Origin: Hyposmocoma kahamanoa
Taxonomy: Eukaryota > Arthropoda > Insecta > Lepidoptera > Cosmopterigidae
Reading direction: 5' to 3'
Assembly (NCBI RefSeq): GCF_003589595.1
Contig: NW_020653726.1
Coordinates: forward strand, 13,261,966-13,325,965
DNA length: 64,000 nt
The translations under genes were made by a program, and so were the position numbers. A model generated the notes under the pieces. That model worked only from the letters and a program-made list of their open reading frames with translations, made no database searches and had not been told where the DNA came from. Below, piece by piece: positions 53,350 through 63,376 of the stretch (the first letter of the stretch is position 1; each line of letters opens with the position of its first letter).

Positions 53350-54385
53350 TTATTTACGCGTTAACCTGTACTTATAAAGTGGAATAAAGAGAAAAACTCA
53401 AATGGAAGAGTTTGAGTTATATATCAATCAATCCCTTACTTCCTTGTATTAATACGAGTCAAGCAATATCCGTTCCCGCCGAGTCATGTATAGTGCTTTT
53501 CTTAAACAATGTGAGGAAATAATAAAAGACTAAAGAGAGGAAGGTGTTTAATAGAAAAAGTGAAAAAATATTTTCTTTAATTAAAATAATATTTGACATG
53601 TTAGGACAATTGCTAAAAGAAAATGTTATTGCTTTTCCAGGCACATTAGAACTAATTTTCGAGAAAACAAAACAATACCTAACATTTTAATTTGGTTTAT
53701 TACCATTTTCCTTTTCTTGGAAGTAAGCGGTACAAATAGGTATTTTTAATTTTTAAAATTACGAAGACCGAGCAGTTGGCTGTATGAGTTCTCCTTTTGC
53801 ATGTTTACATAGTTCATTTAATATTAGAATTTAGTAGCAGCGGACAGTTTCATACTGTTTATTTTGCAGGTCTTGGCCATTTACTCATGTGCCTTGGCCG
53901 GAAAAAAGTCGTACGGTTCATAAATGACAAACTTATCGTGTTCTTTTTTGAAAGTAATGTAAACATTTCCGGGCATGTTTGAGAAAAAGACAACTTCAAC
54001 ACAAAATACAGCACTTACAATAAAATTATAGCTTAATTCTACGTCGACGACAAGGTAACAGCCTCAGTAATTTGCTGATTTTCGATATTCATCTGGTTAG
54101 TATTCGCAGCTTCACTATATAGAACATTTACGAGTAGGTACCACAGAAACTACAATTATTAAATCTTAACAACTCAAATGACCTACGCACCGACCATCGA
54201 TCATACTCCACGTAGTAGTAAAAAGTATTTTACTGTGACCATAGAACACACTTTTTTATTTTAATTTTACTTTTATTTTTTTAATGACGTAACAGAGCCT
54301 ATCTCACTTTAGACCAACAGCATGATGTCTTCTGTTCATTACGCAGTCATTCTTTATGTATGAGCTTGAAATTAGATGACGGTTT
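53350..54385. other. no gene seen
   Basis: AT-rich. Around 53829 a short TTTAGTAGCAGCGGAC string resembles the first bases of R1 only. Confidence 0.35.
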
Positions 54386-54389
54386 ATAT

Positions 54390-54560
54390 ATGTATTTCAA
54401 CTGGCGGCGGAAGATCGTTCCAACATGTTGCGGCAAAAAGAAAGCTGCCTCTAAAATAATATAGTAGAGGAAATGGTGACACTTTCAAACTCGGGTAGCT
54501 TATTGTACAGGCGCTGCCCTCCACTGTATCGTTCCAAATCTGTTATATGTCGCAGTCAGT
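54390..54560 (-). pseudogene. LINE C-terminal fragment
   Basis: The minus strand reads EAAFFLPQHV in one frame and CWNDLPPPVEIHI in the next, matching the S-F-F-x-P-x-x-x-R/x-W-N-x-LP block of LINE C-termini (compare 41.6 kb). Only about 50 codons, frameshifted. Confidence 0.4.
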
Positions 54561-55190
54561 ATCATTGTTATTTTCTTGTACACTAACATTAGATTAAAAT
54601 ATACAGGCTATCATTTCTTTACGCTCCAAATTCAGACGGTTTGTAAATGACGTAGGTAAGCAATTTTAATCCCCAACTCAAAAAGATGTCAGGTAACGTA
54701 TTATATATACACATTACTCACAGAACTACAACTTATAAAAATAATCTAAAAGATCAGGCCTTCTAACATAGGAAATAGAATTGAATCTGTAGTCCAGAGA
54801 TTACTTATAACAAATAAACAAATTTAGAAACTCTACCTTTTTATAAATAAGTCAAGACTGGGAACCCGGTCTTGCTTTGCTTCAGTTACTTGACCAATTT
54901 TTAATTATAAAAATTGCTTACCTCTTTTCATACACAAGTCTTTCTAATAGTGAAATAATTTTTAAGATCGGATCAGTACTTCCAGTTACTTCTAACAAAC
55001 TAACTCACAAACTTAGCTTTTTAACTATCTACGCTAAAAAACAGGGAGTTATAAGTGTCAAGCCTTTGTGTCTGTGATATCGCAACTCCCAAATGGATGG
55101 ACTGATTACAAAGCGGTTTTTTTATATTTGAAGACTAATGTCATTAGGATGGTTATTAGCTATGTTTAACATACATATGTTCAGCTTTAG
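54560..55190. other. no gene seen
   Basis: AT-rich; nothing recognised. Confidence 0.35.
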
Positions 55191-55194
55191 CTCA

Positions 55195-55840
55195 CCTCAC
55201 TAGCTCGGAAAGGCTTACTCTCTCATTAGAAATCTGCGCGCAAAAGCGTTTTTTGCACGCTAGCGTGGAAAAGGTTTTTGAAATTCGTACTTGACGATGG
55301 ACTATGGTGTACCAAATTTTTTCTTTCCATGAAATACGTTCAACATTACTTACACTTACTTACGTTGCACATGACTTATTTATGTAATATAAATCTGTTG
55401 GTATATTTTATTCTTATTATTGTTGACATTAAATTGACAATGATAGCTAATTGTGTTTATGAAATTATTTTAATTCGTGGAAGAACTAAAATAATTTCAA
55501 TAATCACTTAAGCACACAAAATTATAAGTATAAGCAAGAATAAAAATATATGAGGTGCAAATTCAGAATGCATTCGAAGATAAACTTTTTCTTTTGGTTA
55601 AAAATATTGATGTTTCAAAGTCAACTGTTTTTCTTTCATCTACCATTTTCCTCGCTATAGTGAGGTGAATAGTTGTATGTTTCGCTCGGCAGCAAAGTTG
55701 TTTTGGGTCTTGTGCCTTGAAACCCTAATTACGCTAAGGAGTCTATATCTGATCTTAACTTCCTTCGCTTGCTCAGGTTTCAATACAAGCACTCGTGTCA
55801 AACAACAACTTTGCAGCCTTGTGTAACAAGTAACTATCGT
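55195..55840 (+). repeat. dispersed repeat R7, longer copy
   Basis: Same blocks as 40830-41227 in the same order, with about 250 extra bases, including CTGCGCGCAAAAGCG..CACGCTAGCG near the 5' side. Confidence 0.78.
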
Positions 55841-56317
55841 GTAGTGTCAGCCGTGGTAACAAAAGGGACACAAATTCAGTTCCCAGCACTGATTTTCAGT
55901 TAGGACACTAAGTAAGGTTACGGAACAACATACGCAGGCATACTTGAATATATCTAACAATAAATTAATTGTATATAAATGTGCATATTAAACTATAACA
56001 GATATGTGTGTGCGGGAGAGTGTGTTTGTATGTGTGTTGTGTATATTTAAATACTTCCAAGTAAAGTATATATAAGTGTGCAAATACATATGATAACTAA
56101 TGTACTTTAGCTACATCAAGCAACTAATATGCTCACAACAAAAATTTTACTTGCACTTGTCCAATTGAAATTTGGTCTGATGTTGCTACTAAACAGTCTG
56201 CAGACTACCAAATTCCTCTACTACTTACAGTACAGTATTTTGTTAATTTACAGATGGTGGCTATTGAGTAGTGTACTCCAAAGTTACGTGTCGGGGTCTT
56301 TTTTAACCAACTTCAAA
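55841..56317. other. no gene seen
   Basis: AT-rich with a degenerate GT-rich patch at 56004-56045. Confidence 0.35.
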
Positions 56318-56470
56318 AAAAGGAGGAGGTTCTCAATTCGACTGTATGTTTTTTTTCTATATATGTTACGCGATAACTCATTTATGGCATTTGTGAACCG
56401 ATTTTGGTGATTTATTTGTTGGAAAGAGGGTACCATAGTAGTCCCATTTAATTTTGAAGAAAATCATCCA
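56318..56470 (-). repeat. R5 repeat, reverse copy
   Basis: AACCAACTTCAAAAAAAGGA, GGTTCTCAATTCGACTGTAT, TTGTGAACCGATTTTGGTGA, TGTTGGAAAGAGGGTACC. Reverse relative of 28860-28998. Confidence 0.7.
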
Positions 56471-56566
56471 CCACTAAGGTGGCTGTTCACGCATGAAGAC
56501 TCATTTTTATAAATAGCGCTTAAATTTTATTATAAGGAAAACAGGAGCAAGTCTCCAATTCAAGGC

Positions 56567-57007
56567 GTTTTCTCTCTGAACTTAAGTACTAAAAGCAGTG
56601 AGAACCGATTTTCATTATCTCCTGTGTTAAGTCCCGTATATGGTCCTAGACCGAAGCCTGAACCTATCTGCTAGTCATCAAGGTCGTGGATGAAGTTGAA
56701 GTGAGGTGAAGGTGTACATAGTTAGCCCTTTTTATGTTTCACGACAAAGGCTATCCACATTTAACTGGTTGGTGACTTGACAAGCAATAATTACTTATTT
56801 GCATAGCCCAGATTCATTGCGCGTAGGGGGAAACCAAAAACCATATTTTTCGACTATATCATTTGCTGGTGCTTTCAACGATTCCAAATTTTTTAAAAGT
56901 AACTGTGATTCGCTGTCGTCTGAAGTCGCCAATGAAGTTTTTCTCTCAATATACTTTAAGCAGTGAGCATCGATTTTTATTACCTCCAGTGTCAAGTACC
57001 GTATAGT
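56567..57007 (+). repeat. short duplicated block, two copies about 370 bp apart
   Basis: 56567-56645 and 56938-57007 share TTTTCTCTC, AAGCAGTGAG, ACCGATTTT or TCGATTTTT, ATTACCTCC and AAGT-CCGTATA in order. Probably two pieces of one dispersed repeat. No gene between them. Confidence 0.5.
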
Positions 57008-57019
57008 GGCGAACTAGGG

Positions 57020-57120
57020 GATGAATACGAGTTTGCGCACTTTCCGATAACCGATTTCAATAAAACTTGGCAAATAGATGTAATTCCATGAACTTTTGAA
57101 GTCGGTTTTATTTAGTACTC
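57020..57120 (-). repeat. R5-related fragment
   Basis: CACTTTCCGATAACCGATTT, CAATAAAACTTGGCAAATAG, ATGTAATTCCATGAACTTTT is the reverse complement of the start of 63680-63914. Confidence 0.6.
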
Positions 57121-57154
57121 TGTACTGAGATTTAATTCTAATTTTCAGCAAAGT

Positions 57155-57386
57155 ATTTTTTATAATATCAAGTGACGGGACGAGCAAGTCGTGTGGCTGA
57201 TGGTAAGCTACACGTCTGTCCATAACAGTTGCAGTGCCACTCAGAGCTTTATATTGCAGAGATCTGAGGGGTACTGCCACTGCGCCCGTCACTCTGAGAC
57301 ATAAGTTGACAAGTCCCATGTGCCTGTAATTTCACCAGCACCCTGACACTTCCAAACCGGAACGCGGCGGCAGAAATAGGTAAGTA
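57155..57386 (-). repeat. R1 repeat, 5' end missing
   Basis: TATAATATCAAGTGACGGGA to GGCGGCAGAAATAGGTAAG. Hairpin intact; the first ~50 bases of R1 are absent. Confidence 0.88.
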
Positions 57387-57389
57387 ACT

Positions 57390-58139
57390 AGACAGGTTGT
57401 GTTTCTATAGAGGGTCACGGCCATGACATGTATTGAACACTGCCAAGTACGTATAATGGGATATCAGTTTAATTAAGTATAGGTTAGTTTAATCAATAGT
57501 TCGTATGATCTTTGTTCTATAATATATATACTATATGTGTTATTTGTATAAATAACCTGAAATCAATAACAGGTAATTAACAGGTTCCTGTTGATCGAAT
57601 TTTATACCAATTTTCCACTGCATGTTTAGTCTTACATTTTCTGAGTGTATATCTTACAACCTTGGGATGATAATTGTAAATGATAATGTGATATTGATAG
57701 CATCACCAACAACCTATACAGTGTGTTATCGTTAAGTGTGCTTAGGCGATTATTCCGAAATATAAGACATATCAAAAACCTTTAAGCTGATATCGAAAGC
57801 ACGTTACCGAATAAGTAAAATGATATCAATAACTTTTTAAAAATAAAACTAGAAATACCCAAAATCTTAATGTCAAAGGTTCCCACACATTTAATATGAC
57901 ATTCGTAGAGAAGCTTTACTTGACCTACTTTGAGGAGGTAACAATAAGTTTACAGATAACGCAACTTCTATAAATAAAGTAATAAAACTATCTTTCAATT
58001 GAACAAAAAACAAAACGATGCTTATTTTTAAATAAGTACGAAATTTTTTGTTGAAAGCAGTTAGTTGTTCGAAATTAAAACCTCCTTACGATGATGTCCA
58101 TATAGCATTTAACGTTAAAATTTTGAATATTTATAAATT
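57390..58139. other. no gene seen
   Basis: AT-rich, nothing recognised. Confidence 0.35.
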
Positions 58140-58225
58140 TATCGAGTTCATTTTTATTAAGTTCAATTTACTATTAATTAATAATTAACTTAGAATAAAC
58201 TAAAACATAATAATTAGTACTGCAG
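58140..58225 (+). repeat. R4 terminal piece, inverted relative to the far flank
   Basis: TTTTTATTAAGTTCAATTTA, AACTTAGAATAAACTAAAAC, ATAATAATT matches 48575-48655 in the same orientation, whereas the sequence on the other side of the endonuclease frame matches R4 in the opposite orientation. Confidence 0.7.
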
Positions 58226-58227
58226 TC

Positions 58228-58746
58228 TTATGTCTGTTTGGGATTCTTCATTAGAGGAAATACTGGATCCCAAACTGGTGTACGGAGAAACCATCTTCTG
58301 TTGAAATTAGGACGTTTTTTAATTTCAATGGCCTCTCGCAGCATCCTAGGTAGATAACGGACTTCTTTTGTAAGGACCTGGGGTTTGTCAAACTTCATTG
58401 AATGTGTAGGTTTATCCATGACATGCTCGCAGACTGCAGACATGTTTACGCGACGGTGTTTGACGTCAGCTATATGTTCTTTGACGCGGGTACAAATACT
58501 TCGCTTTGTTTGTCCAATATAAGAGAGACCGCACTCACAGTCAAGCTTGTAAACTCCTGCATCCTGTAAGGGGATGTTACATTTCACGGGTCTCAGGAAC
58601 TGAGAAATCTTCCTCAGGGGCTTGAAATAGGTCTTGATAGATGCACGCCTGAGGACTCTTCCGATCTTGTCTGTAAACCTCTCACGTAAGGTAAGATGGC
58701 AGGTCTTCGATCGACTGTTGGTGGTTTCACACGGGGCCTGCGGCAT
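58228..58746 (-). pseudogene. Penelope-like element, GIY-YIG endonuclease domain
   Basis: An intact 172-codon frame. The C-terminal 110 residues form a GIY-YIG nuclease: GVYKLDCECGLSYIG at 64-78 (GIY reads GVY), with C70-x-C72 between the two halves as in Penelope-like elements. Then Q-T-K-R-S-I and the T-R-V-K-E-H arginine (R87), SAVCEHV, the LREAIEIKK helix with the catalytic glutamate, and PNFNR with the conserved asparagine. The first 60 residues (LTLRERFTDKIGRVLRRASI) correspond to the linker after RT. Penelope-like RTs are 600-plus residues upstream of this domain and are wholly absent, so the copy cannot retrotranspose. GC content is clearly above the flanks. The flanks are R4 pieces in inverted orientation. 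The frame itself has no stop, so the copy is fairly young or the domain has been retained. Confidence 0.85.
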
Positions 58747-58774
58747 TGGCGCGGAATCTTCAACTTATTAAATA

Positions 58775-59337
58775 TAAAAATTCATTCAATAAAATAATTT
58801 GTAAACCTTAATGTTGCGTAAATTGGAATGTTTTCTTTGTAAAATTAAAAATAAGGTATTTAATTAATAATTATTGTAACTATAGTGAAAAAAATAGGAT
58901 GTTTTGCATTGACATACAATTATATGGACGTCGGGTCCGCGCTAAAAAGTGTCCGAACTTATAGGGCGTTAAAATCGTATACAGAGCGTCATTCACGCTT
59001 TAGACTTCGTTTGTTCGACTGACAGCGAAGCAAGCAAAATTAGACAGTACTGCGATGACATTACAATTTAAATTCAACGGTTTAGCTTTTTCATATTCTT
59101 TTACATGTCACTTCGTTTAAATAGGTTGACTTGGGACATTTTTTTCCTGGTTTTTGTATTAGACCCGTCGTCCATTTATTTGTAAGTCAATGGTGGTTTG
59201 CATCAATATTAGACATAACTGTTGAAGACTGTACCACCTCAGTCAACCGTGACCATGGGACCTGTAAAGGACCCGAAAAGTCGGTTTGTTTGAAAAAACA
59301 AATATACGCGATTTAAATCCGGAAAAATAGTTTCATT
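58775..59337 (-). repeat. R4 repeat, long form, interrupted by a MITE
   Basis: Minus strand from GGAAATGAAACTATTTTTCC at 59337 through CGGGTCCTTTACAGGTCCCA, ACTGAGGTGGTACAG, GCAAACCAC, then the MITE (58907-59192), then CCTATTTTTTTCACTATAGT to TTGAATGAATTTTTATA. Collinear with 48306-48590. Confidence 0.8.
58907..59192. mobile_element. hAT-like MITE inside R4, longer relative of 45071-45298
   Basis: Termini CATTGACATACAATTATATG and, in reverse, CATTGACTTACAAATAAATG, with GACGTCGGGTC/GACGACGGGTC. Flanks ATGTTTTG and GTGGTTTG (6 of 8 alike) are the eroded target duplication; the uninterrupted R4 copy at 48455-48462 has the site once (CAAACCAC on the R4 strand), which confirms insertion with an 8-bp duplication. 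The extra 60 bases relative to the 45-kb copy are internal. Non-coding. Confidence 0.9.
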
Positions 59338-60480
59338 TCCTATATTTCTAGTTTTATTTGCAAAAAATTAATGTTGTTTTACTCATTAGGTAACGTACTT
59401 TCGATATCGACCATTCTCACAATTCGGTGTTCTCAGCCTAATTACCGTAGCCATTTCTTTCTCACTTATTTGTTGTAACTAATAACATTGAAATATGAAC
59501 AACTTTAATATGTCTAAATGACATTGAATTGACAAAGTAGTTTTCGAGTTATTAAGACACGAATATTGTATAGAAACGGTAATTAGAAATTATTATTTCC
59601 TATGGCTGCGGTAATTAGAAAGTTTTTTAAGAGTAGAAACTACGGAAGCAATTGGGGGGCGTTGAAGCTGTCCAGGGGGTGCTACTGCATTTCAAAAAAA
59701 AAAATAATTATCTATACAAACTCGCCTACTTTGAGAGACAGGGTCGTACATTGCTGGCTGCCCTGATGCCCTTTTTGTGCATGTATGTTGTATTCCGGTA
59801 ATTTGTATTTTATATTTGTGTTTGTGTGGTAATAAATAAAATTAGTATTATTAAAAAAAGCTACATTTTTTACCTGTGATTTGTTTTGTTAAGTTAATAT
59901 AAAAAATACGTGTTTTCAATTATTTTTTGTGGTGGTGAGGGGTGAGCCAACAGGTTTGAGAACCTACGAGTTATATTTTTATGTGTTTATATAAGCAGTA
60001 TTTTAAATGGCACAGGAGTAATCCATTCCGGACTAAAATGAGAAGTAAATTTGCAGATAAAGGTAGCGTCCGGACAGGCTACAAGTAACTGGAGAAAATG
60101 GGTTTGAAAAAAAAAATGTGATAATTGGCTAGCATGGCAACCATTTAGATTGAAGTATAAACAATTAAAAAAAAAATTTCAAATTTCGTTTGATGTTATT
60201 CAAGGACAGGAAAGGCGCGCAAAAATTTGCTGTTTAGAGAATGACCGTTTTAAAGTTTTATACATCTTTTATATTTACGGAATAACCGCCTGGGTACATT
60301 TACACTCTGTAACTTCTAGTATTTGCACGAAATTCCTCTAAGGAAACGGTTTAACCTAGTCTGTCAAGTCGGATCTATGGGTACTGGTCTACAGGTTTAG
60401 TTACCATGTTTAAAAAGTAAAGTTAAAAAGTAAATATATAGATTTTGGCATTCAGAACATCCATGTTATAAAAAATGGTT
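59338..60480. other. no gene supported
   Basis: AT-rich. A plus frame at 60150-60341 is open but unrecognised. 59810-59850 (GTGGTAATAAATAAAATTAG) resembles a retroelement tail. Confidence 0.35.
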
Positions 60481-60545
60481 TGCCAAGACATCCTGAGGAT
60501 GCCTCGTAAAGAGGCGAAACACATGTCGAGTGTATTTTTGGTGGT
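60481..60545 (+). ncRNA. hammerhead ribozyme motif (Penelope-like type)
   Basis: CTGAGGA (60493-60499) is the conserved CUGANGA core. A single T precedes stem II, GCCTC (501-505) / GAGGC (511-515) with loop GTAAA. GAAA (516-519) follows, then a 2-bp stem III (AC / GT) with loop ACAT and the cleavage triplet GTC (525-527). Stem I can form between CAAGACATC upstream and GAGTGT..TTGG downstream. A minimal stem III type I hammerhead is known from Penelope-like elements. The extra T between the core and stem II is unusual and could impair activity. Judged by eye; not folded by program. Confidence 0.65.
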
Positions 60546-60549
60546 GGAG

Positions 60550-61347
60550 TTTATGATTGTAATTGCATGAAAAAAATATTCAACACGAGCGCATATATTT
60601 TACACAATTTAACCTTGACTGGGTTCGCGCAGTAGAAAAGAAATTTAGTTTCGTTTGTATAAACGATGTTTTTTTTCACAGTTCACAGTTTTTTACGTCC
60701 TGGGACACACGGTGTCCCTAATGATTTTGATAATTGGTTTTTTTTTTGATACTTTTTATAATTTTTTTAAGTGGTGAAAGAAATATCTCTATATTAGAAA
60801 GAGTGTATTTATAATAAATTTTTAATATAAATATCGTGGAGTTGATCCAAATATTAAATCTGAAATGGCGGTGTTATTATTTTCAATTATAAATTACTTC
60901 TAAATTACCATCATACTGATGTAATCTAGGTTTAAATGAATAAAAAATTGAAACTACGTTAATTAATAAGTGCGAACGTTTAATTAATAAATAACGGTAA
61001 CAGGAAAATGATTAAACAGAGAACAAATAGTTTACAAGCTCTGGAACAAAATAAACCGCTAATTTTTTGTTAACCACAGGTTGTTTTGTATGTGAAAATA
61101 ACAATAACGATAATTAAAAAAATATGACATCTGCAATTAATTATTACACAATTGTTAATTATAAACATTTAGGTAGATTGTTATAATAAAATAGCAAGTG
61201 TAAGGATAGACTGCAAAATGTTCAAAACAATTACATCAGGGGCTAAAATTATAACCTATACGACACTAACTTATCTATTTCATCTGTGAGAATTTTCGGA
61301 GCTTAAAGAAATGTATTCCGCAGCTATTAAGCAGTTTTCTTGAGGTA
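60550..61347. other. no gene seen
   Basis: Very AT-rich; may contain the rest of the element that carries the ribozyme motif, but no frame is recognised. Confidence 0.35.
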
Positions 61348-61350
61348 TTA

Positions 61351-61572
61351 AGCCGGGTACTCACACGCGAGCTGTAACATGTTATGTTACAAAAAATCAT
61401 AGTGTGTTACGTGATTCGCGAGTTTTCGCGAGCGGAACGCATGCGGTTCGCAGTGAGCCGACGATAAACAGGTACTCACTCTAGCGAGTGGACTGTTTCA
61501 CGCGTACACACTAGAACCTGTTCTTGTATTTGTCACGTTACAGTTACATAGCTCGTTAATGGGTACCCGGCA
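61351..61572. mobile_element. MITE flanked by TTA (PIF/Harbinger-like)
   Basis: The termini GCCGGGTACTCACACGCGAG and, in reverse, GCCGGGTACCCATTAACGAG, with CTGTAACATG/CTATGTAACTG beyond, are imperfect inverted repeats of about 35 bp. TTA lies directly outside both ends (61348-61350, 61573-61575), as in PIF/Harbinger elements, though three bases is weak evidence. The interior is GC-rich (TCGCGAGTTTTCGCGAGCGG). Non-coding. Confidence 0.75.
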
Positions 61573-61749
61573 TTAGACACGAAACAAAAAAAAATCAGTT
61601 GAAAAGTACTGTATTCTTATTTTTTTTACAAATTATTTTGTTTAATAACTTTTATCCATACTAAGTGTCACATTGTAACCTTTTCTGGCCCTCCTTATCG
61701 TAACTATTGTAACGCATTTGCATTTGGCGCCTAAAGTTTTATTGTCACT

Positions 61750-62085
61750 TTAGAAAATGTCTGTTGCTCAGATTTTGCTTGACAATAAAACTGAAACTAA
61801 ATAAGATATAAGAAAACCGATTGGAGGGGGTTGTAGATCTTGTTTTGGTGATCCCAAATATAAATGAATAACTCAATTTAGCTAAATTTTATGATTATGT
61901 TAGTCTTGGAGGGCCATTTGTTGCCAATGCACATTTGGAACCTACAGTTATTATACAGTTTTCTATTCTGCAGCACATTTTCCAGTTTAATGTAATCGTC
62001 CTGTAACTTGTAACTAAATAATGAAATTAATAAAAATATTATTAATTTATATTTTATGTAACAGCGTATTCTTTTGGGACGGTGT
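61750..62085 (+). repeat. dispersed repeat R8
   Basis: Collinear with 32914-33302: TTTTGCTTGACAATAAAACT, GGTGATCCCA, TTGTTGCCAATG, ACAGT..TCTATTCTGCAGCACA, GTAACTAAATAATGAAATTA, GTATTCTTTTGGGACGG. Lies downstream of the MBF2-type exon on that gene's strand. Confidence 0.75.
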
Positions 62086-62248
62086 AACTTTTGACCTTTG
62101 CTCCAATGCCTTGGGTCTGCTGGAAGAGATCTCTTTTAGAGACAAGCACACCTTTACTCACGTTCTGTATAATTCATGTTTCCTTTGTATTTATTATGGT
62201 GCAATAAAGTATATATAAAAATTATTATATATTATCGAAATGAAGGTA

Positions 62249-62389
62249 TTAAGAATAGATTTCGATTTGGTAGTTCAATCCAGACCCTCGCTCACTCTTC
62301 AGCCTGATGTTGACATAGGAAAAGCCGACTCCTCCTGCTGTGACCGTAGCGATGGCATCGGTGTGATCTATATCTCGCGCTATAATGGC
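62249..62389 (-). CDS. MBF2-family protein, last exon
   Basis: The minus-strand acceptor TTATTTTTGTTGCAG| ends at 62390. The exon enters in phase 0 and encodes 46 residues: AIIARDIDHTDAIATVTAGG, VGFSYVNIRLKSERGSGLNY, QIEIYS, then TAA at 62249-62251. The pattern D-x-A-x-A-x-V/I-x-x-G-G-V-G-x-x-x-V-x-I/L-x-x-K-S-x-R-G-x-G-x-x-x-x-I/V-E-I-Y is the C-terminal half of the MBF2 family, small mostly secreted arthropod proteins named after the silkworm transcription cofactor MBF2. An AATAAA signal lies on this strand about 55 bases past the stop (near 62192). The earlier exons, including the expected signal peptide, should lie at higher coordinates; none was found before 64000. No frameshift or stop in the exon. 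The function of this paralogue cannot be inferred. Confidence 0.82.
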   Translation of the reverse strand, partial: AIIARDIDHTDAIATVTAGGVGFSYVNIRLKSERGSGLNYQIEIYS

Positions 62390-62435
62390 CTGCAACAAAA
62401 ATAATATGGTGTACCATCATTCATTGGTCATCATT

Positions 62436-62498
62436 ATCGGCTCGAAGACCACTACTGCTAAACGGCATGTGTTTAGCGGTAGTGGTCTTCCAGCCGAT
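62436..62498. ncRNA. 63-nt hairpin in the MBF2-type intron (possible small-RNA precursor)
   Basis: ATCGGCTCGAAGACCACTAC..TGCTAAAC (62436-62463) pairs with GTTTAGCGGTAGTGGTCTTC..CAGCCGAT (62471-62498), 26 of 28 pairs, around a GGCATGT loop. It is GC-rich compared with the surroundings and lies 47 bases inside the presumed intron. It could be a pre-miRNA-like hairpin, or simply a small palindromic insertion. Confidence 0.42.
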
Positions 62499-62499
62499 T

Positions 62500-62755
62500 T
62501 TAATGCCACTACTTGAATACGTAGTTTACACTCGAGCCAATAAGTTATCGTGGTGATCTTGACAGATCGTTTTGGAGGCGTAACAGACACTTCTACTAAA
62601 ATAAGTATCACTACAGTACTAGTATGGCACTAGTTATTAATAATATAGTAATTTAGTAATGTACGTTTTGAGCTTACTGAAAAAATTACAATATTATGAG
62701 GTTTTTAGTATCATGATATTCAGCTATTGTTTCGTGAAAAAATTAGTTTGTTATT
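62500..62755. other. presumed intron, no feature
   Basis: No exon or repeat recognised. Confidence 0.35.
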
Positions 62756-62941
62756 ATTATTAATGCAAAAATTAAACAAACATTAAGAAAAATTACTTCG
62801 ATTCGTTTGGGCACAAACCAGCGTTTGTTCCCTAAATGTAGCTATAGACGCAAACAGACATAGAGAATAGGCAATCGACGCTGGCCCACTCGTGTCGAAG
62901 GAATTTGTGTTTGTGTTTGTTTGAAATTTATTTCAATAATA
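62756..62941. mobile_element. eroded relative of the tRNA-core TIR element
   Basis: Left ATTATTAATGCAAAAATTAA..GAAAAATTACTTCGAT and right GTCGAAGGAATTTGTGTTTG..TTTCAATAAT correspond to the termini of 40148-40453. Inside, on the minus strand, only a degraded B-box-like GGTTTGTGCCC remains. Shorter by about 120 bp. Confidence 0.55.
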
Positions 62942-62967
62942 AACTTAATTTAAGTTATTTAATTAAA

Positions 62968-63045
62968 GTATTTTTCCCGGATTTAAATCGCGTATATTTG
63001 TTTTTTCAAACAAAGGTTATGGTCACGGTTGACTTAAGTTGTAAA
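62968..63045 (+). repeat. R4 fragment with internal deletion
   Basis: TTTTTCCCGGATTTAAATCG, CGTATATTTGTTTTTTCAAA, then, skipping the GGGCCCTTTACAGG block, GGTTATGGTCACGGTTGACT. Confidence 0.65.
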
Positions 63046-63150
63046 TAAAACAAGTATAAAAATACTAGTAAAATAATAAGTAATTGTTATGAACGGTATT
63101 TGTAATAAATTATTTATACCCTAAATACCAAATAATATTGTCACTAATAA

Positions 63151-63250
63151 CTTTTTTTTACGATATCCAGTGACGGGACGAACAACTGGTGCAAGCGACA
63201 AGTCTACTCATGACAGTTGCAGTGCCACTCAGAACTTTAAATTGTGAAAC
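63151..63250 (-). repeat. R1 repeat, 3' end
   Basis: ACGATATCCAGTGACGGGAC, GAACAACTGGTGCAAGCGAC, CAGTTGCAGTGCCACTCAGA, ACTTTAAATTGTGAA. Ends at the hairpin loop. Confidence 0.82.
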
Positions 63251-63376
63251 GAAAATGTGTTCTAACGTTTGGTTGTCTGATGATTTTATTAACTCCACCC
63301 TTGTAGAACTCCGACTTGAAGAAAACACTCGGATTTGTCTTACAACTTAGTTATAACTTTTTCATTATTAACTTTA

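Noticed and set aside
62417..62611. 64-codon minus-strand frame upstream of the MBF2-type exon as a further MBF2 exon
   Set aside because: It lies over the perfect hairpin, has no donor, and does not resemble the N-terminal half of MBF2 proteins.
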